Below are positions 8,009 through 13,586 of a stretch of DNA of 13,586 nt, in pieces. Source of the stretch: JAWXBK01 sp034439975 (GTDB taxonomy: Bacteria; Pseudomonadota; Alphaproteobacteria; Dongiales; Dongiaceae); NCBI GenBank assembly GCA_034439975.1, contig JAWXBK010000141.1:1-13586 (forward strand), given 5' to 3'. The translations under genes and the position numbers were made by a program. Below the pieces are notes generated by a model. That model saw nothing but the letters and a program-made list of their open reading frames with translations. It made no database searches and was not told the DNA's origin. Position 1 is the first letter of the stretch, and the number at the start of each line of letters is the position of its first letter.

Positions 8009-9129
8009 TGGCGATGGCCCGCACCGATCGTTCGATCCTCGGCCGCTGGTGGTGGACGGTGGATCGCTGGACCCTGCTCGCGATCGCGGTGCTGATCGCG
8101 TTCGGCGCGCTGATGGCGCTCGCCGCCAGCCCGGCGGTCGCCTCGCGCATCCGGCTCGATAGTTTCAGCCTGTTCCGCCAGCATTTCGCGCTGCTGCCGG
8201 TCGTCGGGTTGACGCTGGTCGGCGCCTCGCTGCTCGACGTGCGCGGTGTGCGCCGCCTCGCGGTGTTCGGCACGTTGGGCGGCATTGCACTGCTGGCAGC
8301 GACGTTGGTCATCGGCACCGAGATCAAGGGTGCGACGCGCTGGATCTCGCTCGGCGGGTTCTCGCTGCAGCCCTCGGAATTCGTGAAGCCCTGCTTCGCG
8401 GTCGTCTCGGCCTGGATGTTCTCGCTGCAGCATGGCGCGCAGCGGCTGCCGGGCAACCTGATCTCGATCGCGCTGTACGGCCTCGTCATGGGCCTCATCC
8501 TGCTGCAGCCCGATCTCGGCATGGCGGTGGTGGTGACCGCGACCTGGTTCGCGCAGTTCTTCCTTGCCGGTCTTTCGATCGTCTGGGTCGGCGCGCTGGT
8601 CGTCGTCGGCATCGCCGGTCTGGTCGGCGCCTATTTCGCCTTCGGGCATGTACGCGACCGCATCGATTCGTTCCTCGATCCGGCAGCCGGCGATCGCTAC
8701 CAGATCGACCGCTCGCTCGAAGCCTTCGCGAATGGCGGCTGGTTCGGCCAGGGCCCCGGCGAGGGCACGGTCAAGCTGGTGCTGCCGGATGCACATTCCG
8801 ATTTCGTGTTCTCAGTATTGGGTGAAGAGTTCGGCACGATCACCGCGCTGCTGATCGTCGCAATCTTCGGCTTCGTCATCCTGCGCGGTATGGCGCGCCT
8901 CCTGAACGAGCAGAATCTGTTCGTGCTGCTGGCCGCAGCCGGCCTGCTGGTGAGCTTCGGCCTGCAGGCGGCGATCAACATGGCGTCTGCGCTCAGCATG
9001 ATCCCGACCAAGGGGATGACCCTGCCGTTCATCAGCTATGGCGGCTCGTCGCTAATCGCCCTCTCGCTCGCGATGGGCATGCTGCTGGCGCTGACGCGCC
9101 GCCGGCCCGGCATGGGAGAGTACGCATGA
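8005..9129 (+). CDS. ftsW: Peptidoglycan glycosyltransferase FtsW
   Basis: A SEDS-family polytopic membrane enzyme that polymerises lipid II at the septum as the partner of FtsI. 374 residues with about ten hydrophobic segments. Motifs in order: a cytoplasmic N-terminus with GRWWWTVDRW, typical of alphaproteobacterial FtsW; GATRWISLGGFSLQPSEFVKP (QPSEFVKP at 122-129); LLQPDLGMAVVV; a large periplasmic loop with AHSDFVFSVLGEEFG, whose D266 matches the essential aspartate of SEDS polymerases; and PFISYGGSSLIA (SYGGSS at 344-349). FtsW rather than RodA is indicated by its place between murD and murG. Starts at 8005, 8008 and 8014 are all in frame (ATGATGGCGATG). 8005 is chosen because it couples to the murD stop, but 8014 would give the more usual N-terminus MARTDRS. 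Confidence 0.96.
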   Translation: MMAMARTDRSILGRWWWTVDRWTLLAIAVLIAFGALMALAASPAVASRIRLDSFSLFRQHFALLPVVGLTLVGASLLDVRGVRRLAVFGTLGGIALLAATLVIGTEIKGATRWISLGGFSLQPSEFVKPCFAVVSAWMFSLQHGAQRLPGNLISIALYGLVMGLILLQPDLGMAVVVTATWFAQFFLAGLSIVWVGALVVVGIAGLVGAYFAFGHVRDRIDSFLDPAAGDRYQIDRSLEAFANGGWFGQGPGEGTVKLVLPDAHSDFVFSVLGEEFGTITALLIVAIFGFVILRGMARLLNEQNLFVLLAAAGLLVSFGLQAAINMASALSMIPTKGMTLPFISYGGSSLIALSLAMGMLLALTRRRPGMGEYA

Positions 9130-10249
9130 CCGCCGCCGGGCGCCCCGTGCTGCTCGCCGCCGGCGGCACCGGCGGCCATATGTTCCCGGCCGAAGCGTTG
9201 GCGCGGGCGCTCATCGCGCGCGGGCGTTCTGTCGCACTGGTGACGGATGCGCGCGGCGGCGGATTCGGCGACCGGCTGCCCGAAGTAAACGTGCATCGCA
9301 TCGCGGCTTCGGGTATCGCGGGTACCGGCCTGACGGACCGCGCGAGCGGCGTCTGTCGCCTCGCCCTTGGCTTCCTGCAGGCGCGCAAGCTGATACGCGC
9401 GATCGATCCCGCGATTGTCGTCGGCTTCGGGGGTTATGCGTCGGTGCCGCCGCTGCTCGCGGCCCAGCGCAGCGGCCGCCGCAGCGTAATCCACGAACAG
9501 AACGCGGTGCTCGGCCGCGCCAATCGTCTGCTGGCGCGGCGCGCGAGTGCGATCGCGACGTCGTTCGACAACGTACGCGCGCTGCCGTTGGGCGTTGCCT
9601 CGCGCGTGACATTAACTGGCAATCCGGTGCGGCCGGCGATTGCCGAGCTCGCCACCCTGCCCTACCCCGCGCCGACGCCGGGCGGTTCGCTCGATGTGCT
9701 CGTTCTCGGCGGCAGCCTCGGCGCAACCGTCTTTTCGACGATCGTGCCGGGTGCGATGACGCAGCTCACCGAAGCCGAGCGCAGCCGCATCCACCTCGTG
9801 CAGCAATGCCGCGCGGAAAATCTCGACGCGACGCGCGCGGCCTATGCGCAACTCGGCTTGACGGTCGAACTGGCACCGTTCTTCCACGACATGCCGGCGC
9901 GGCTTGCCGCAGCGCAGCTCGTGATTGCGCGGTCCGGCGCCTCGACGGTGGCCGAACTGACCGCTGCGGGACGGCCGGCTTTGCTGATCCCTTATCCGCA
10001 TGCGACCGACGATCACCAGCGTGCCAATGCGGATGCGCTGGTATCGTCGGGTGCCGCCTGGCTTCTGGCGCAACCCGCATTCACCGCCGCGGCGCTGACC
10101 GAACGGCTGCGCTTCTGGCTTGCCGATCCGTCACCCTTGGGCGTTGCCGCGGGACGCGCGCGCGCGATCGGAAGGCGCGATGCGGCCGACCGTCTTGCGA
10201 CGCTCGTGCTGGCGACGGCCGATTCATTCGCATCGCAGGAGCGCGCGGC

Positions 10250-10253
<4 letters not shown>
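9126..10253 (+). CDS. murG: UDP-N-acetylglucosamine--lipid I GlcNAc transferase MurG
   Basis: A membrane-associated GT-B glycosyltransferase on the cytoplasmic face that adds GlcNAc to lipid I to form lipid II. 375 residues, near the usual 355-370. Motifs: the glycine-rich loop GGTGGH (13-18) for lipid I binding; GFGGYASVPPLLAA (from G100); HEQNAVLGRANRLLA (HEQN at 123-126); the second glycine-rich loop VLGGSLGA at the start of the C-terminal domain; and RSGASTVAEL (E277) with PYPHATDDHQRANA, the UDP-GlcNAc site. GGGAGAG (9114-9120) lies five bases before the ATG, which overlaps the ftsW stop. The last 15 or so residues are a variable tail. The stop overlaps murC as ATGA (10250-10253). Confidence 0.97.
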
Positions 10254-11688
<1,435 letters not shown>

Positions 11689-11692
<4 letters not shown>

Positions 11693-12636
11693 TGGCCGCC
11701 CGCCGCCTCGACATGACACCGCTGATCGATCGCCTGCCGCCGGTGCGCGGCCGGCTGACTGAAAACGCGCCGCTCGCGGGCATCACCTGGTTCCGCGTCG
11801 GCGGTACGGCCGAGATCATGTTTCGCCCGGCCGACTGCGAGGATCTGCTTGCGTTCCTCGAAGGGCTGCCGTCGGACGTGCCGGTCATCGCGATCGGTGT
11901 CGGCTCGAATCTTTTGGTTCGCGACGGCGGCGTGCCGGGCGTGGTGCTGCGCCTCGGTCGCGGCTTCGCCGGGATCGAAACTGCGGGCACGCGCGTGACG
12001 GCCGGTGCCGCCGCACTCGACATCAATGTCGCGATGCAGGCGGCCGATGCCGGCATCGCCGGTCTCGAATTTCTCTCCGGCGTGCCGGGCACGATCGGCG
12101 GCGCGATGCGCATGAATGCCGGCGCCTACGGCACCGAACTCAGCGACCGGCTGATCGACGGTGAGATCGTCGACGGCCAGGGCAAACTCCGGCGCCTGAC
12201 GCGCGGCGAATTCGGTTTCGGCTATCGGCATTGCGCGCTGCCGGCGGACACGATCTTCATCTCGGCGACGCTCGAGGGCAACGAAGGCGATCCGGCCGCG
12301 ATCCGCGCGCGCATGGCCGAGATCCGCAACGCGCGCGAGGCGAGCCAGCCGATCCGCACCCGCACCGGCGGTTCGACCTTCGCCAACCCGCGCGACGGCT
12401 CGGGCCGCAAGGCGTGGGAACTGATCGATGCGGCGGGCTGTCGTGGATTGAAGCTCGGCGGCGCCCAGGTGTCTGAACTGCATTGCAACTTCCTGATCAA
12501 CAGCGGCAACGCGACTGCCGCCGATCTCGAAGCGCTGGGCGAGGAAGTGCGCCGACGCGTGCGTGCACATTCGGGCGTCGAGCTCGAATGGGAAATCCGC
12601 CGCATCGGCGTTAGCGCCGACCGGAGGACCGCATGA
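11689..12636 (+). CDS. murB: UDP-N-acetylenolpyruvoylglucosamine reductase MurB
   Basis: A cytoplasmic FAD enzyme that reduces UDP-GlcNAc-enolpyruvate with NADPH to UDP-MurNAc, the substrate of MurC. 315 residues, shorter than E. coli MurB (342) and fitting the compact type II form. FAD domain: ITWFRVGGTAEIMFRP, GVGSNLLVRDGG (70-81), GLEFLSGVPGTIGGAMRMNAGAYG (125-148). Substrate domain: GGSTFANP, with S229 as the proton donor; GLKLGGAQVSELHCNFLINSGNATA; and GVELEWEIRRIG with the terminal catalytic glutamate (E300 or E302). Starts at 11689 and 11692 are tandem ATGs, and ATG 11713 is a further option. 11689 is chosen for its ATGA overlap with murC. The frame is open for some 1.5 kb upstream inside murC; that part is a shadow. 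Confidence 0.96.
12623..12627 (+). promoter_or_regulatory. Ribosome binding site (GGAGG) for ddl
   Basis: A perfect Shine-Dalgarno core lies five bases before the ddl ATG at 12633, inside the murB 3' end. It is the strongest site in the window and may let ddl initiate independently as well as by coupling. Confidence 0.6.
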
Positions 12637-13547
12637 AACGCGTCGCGGTCATCATGGGCGGCATCTCGCCCGAGCGCGACGTGTCGCTGACCAGCGGCAA
12701 GGCCTGCATCGCCGGGCTGCGCGAGGCCGGTTATGACGCGTTCGCCATCGATGTCGGTGCGAATATCCGCGCGCTGGTGGCGGCGCTCGATCCGGCACCG
12801 GATGCGGTCTTCAATGCGCTGCATGGATCGAACGGCGAGGACGGCCGCGTGCAGGGCCTGCTCGAATTGCTGCGCATCCCCTATACGCATTCGGGCGTGC
12901 TCGCCTCGGCGATCGCCATGGACAAGGCGATGGCGAAGACGATGTTCGCCGCCGCCGGCCTGCGCTGCCCCGACGGCCGCCTCGCCAGCGTTGGCGAACT
13001 GCGGAAAGGCGATCCGCTGCCGCGCCCGTTCGTGATCAAGCCGAACGACGAAGGCTCGTCGGTCGGCGTGCGCATCGTGCTCGAAGGCGACAACGCGCCG
13101 CTGCTGCCGGCGGACTGGTCCTTTGGCGAGATGGTGCTGGTCGAGCCCTATATCCCCGGCCACGAACTGACCGTCGCGGTGATGGCCGGCCGGCCGCTCG
13201 CCGTGACCGAGCTCAAGCCGCATCAGGGCTTCTACGACTACACCGCCAAATATACCGACGGCAAAACCGCTCATCTGATTCCAGCACCCATTCCCGATGT
13301 CGTCGCGGAAGCGGCGATGGAGATGGCGCGGATCGCGCACCGCACGCTCGGCTGCCGCGGCGTCTCCCGCTCCGACATGCGTTGGGACGACCGCCAGCGC
13401 GGCAGCGAGGGGCTCTATCTGCTCGAAGTCAACACCCAGCCCGGCATGACGCCGCTCTCGCTCGTGCCGGAACAGGCGAAGTATTGCGGCATCGGTTTCC
13501 CCGAGCTGGTCGGCTGGATGGTGGAGAACGCACGATGCGACGGGTAA
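12633..13547 (+). CDS. ddl: D-alanine--D-alanine ligase Ddl (DdlB type)
   Basis: A cytoplasmic ATP-grasp ligase that joins two D-alanines; MurF uses the dipeptide. 304 residues, matching E. coli DdlB (306). N-terminal domain: VAVIMGGISPERDVSLTSG, with E14 equivalent to E. coli E15, and ALHGSNGEDGRVQGLLELL. Then IPYTHSGVLASAIAMDKAM. ATP-grasp domain: PNDEGSSVGV (S142, S143; the E. coli S150 region), EPYIPGHELTVAV and FYDYTAKY, with K206 and Y207 matching K215 and Y216 of DdlB. The tyrosine predicts a D-Ala-D-Ala rather than D-Ala-D-Lac product. EVNTQPGMTPLSLVPEQA (N267) holds the metal ligands. The start has GGAGG five bases upstream and overlaps murB by ATGA. The end overlaps the start of ftsQ by 13 bases. 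Stop codon is TAA. Confidence 0.97.
   Translation: MKRVAVIMGGISPERDVSLTSGKACIAGLREAGYDAFAIDVGANIRALVAALDPAPDAVFNALHGSNGEDGRVQGLLELLRIPYTHSGVLASAIAMDKAMAKTMFAAAGLRCPDGRLASVGELRKGDPLPRPFVIKPNDEGSSVGVRIVLEGDNAPLLPADWSFGEMVLVEPYIPGHELTVAVMAGRPLAVTELKPHQGFYDYTAKYTDGKTAHLIPAPIPDVVAEAAMEMARIAHRTLGCRGVSRSDMRWDDRQRGSEGLYLLEVNTQPGMTPLSLVPEQAKYCGIGFPELVGWMVENARCDG
13523..13527 (+). promoter_or_regulatory. Ribosome binding site (GGAGA) for ftsQ
   Basis: GGAGA lies seven bases before the ATG at 13535, inside the ddl 3' end. It supports initiation of ftsQ within ddl rather than after the ddl stop. Confidence 0.55.
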
Positions 13548-13586
13548 CGAAAAAGACCACGCGCAAGGCACCGCCGCGCCGGCGCG
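13535..13586 (+). CDS. ftsQ: Cell division protein FtsQ, 5' fragment
   Basis: Only the first 17 codons are inside the window. The peptide MRRVTKKTTRKAPPRRR is strongly basic and proline-containing, as expected for the short cytoplasmic tail of FtsQ ahead of its single membrane segment. FtsQ is a bitopic divisome protein with a periplasmic POTRA domain that binds FtsLB; none of those domains is visible here. The call rests on the basic start, a good RBS (13523-13527), the open frame to the edge, and the very conserved ddl-ftsQ order in proteobacterial dcw clusters. It overlaps the end of ddl by 13 bases in a different frame. The call would fail if the downstream sequence lacked a membrane segment and POTRA domain. 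Confidence 0.8.
   Translation, partial: MRRVTKKTTRKAPPRRR

Noticed and set aside
9612..9615. Possible CtrA half-site (TTAA) in murG
   Set aside because: No second TTAA at the seven-base spacing, and it lies in mid-gene away from any start.

Overview
This window is a stretch of the division and cell wall (dcw) cluster of a high-GC, Gram-negative bacterium, most likely an alphaproteobacterium. The gene order is rsmH - ftsL - ftsI - murE - murF - mraY - murD - ftsW - murG - murC - murB - ddl - ftsQ, all on the + strand. The alphaproteobacterial call rests on three things: this exact order with murB and ddl directly before ftsQ; a very short FtsL of the alphaproteobacterial type (RAEWSYLNEPDRL block after one membrane segment and a coiled coil); and an FtsW N-terminus with the WWWTVDRW block. 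A Rhodospirillales-like or related lineage is plausible, but the sequence alone does not settle it. MurE carries the DNPR motif, so the peptidoglycan should contain meso-diaminopimelate.

Layout. Positions 1-488 hold the 3' part of rsmH (its 5' end lies outside the window). Positions 485-2583 hold the septal genes ftsL and ftsI. Positions 2589-8008 hold murE, murF, mraY and murD. Positions 8005-10253 hold ftsW and murG. Positions 10250-13547 hold murC, murB and ddl. The first 17 codons of ftsQ start at 13535 inside the end of ddl and run off the edge. There is essentially no intergenic DNA: eight of the twelve junctions are 4-base ATGA stop/start overlaps, ddl and ftsQ overlap by 13 bases, and the only gaps are 5, 14 and 4 bases (before murE, mraY and murD). 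I see no tRNA, rRNA, mobile element, CRISPR array, terminator or recognisable internal promoter.

How the genes work together. MurB and MurC make UDP-MurNAc-L-Ala. MurD adds D-Glu, MurE adds meso-DAP, and MurF adds the D-Ala-D-Ala made by Ddl. MraY moves the pentapeptide sugar onto undecaprenyl phosphate (lipid I) and MurG adds GlcNAc (lipid II). FtsW polymerises lipid II at the septum and FtsI cross-links it; FtsL and FtsQ belong to the complex that activates FtsWI. RsmH is a 16S rRNA methyltransferase traditionally found in this cluster.

I found no sign of a previously undescribed system: this is a well-conserved housekeeping operon. The points listed for a second look are modest: start-site choice in murE, tandem starts in ftsW and murB, the dense translational coupling, and some sequence-composition features.
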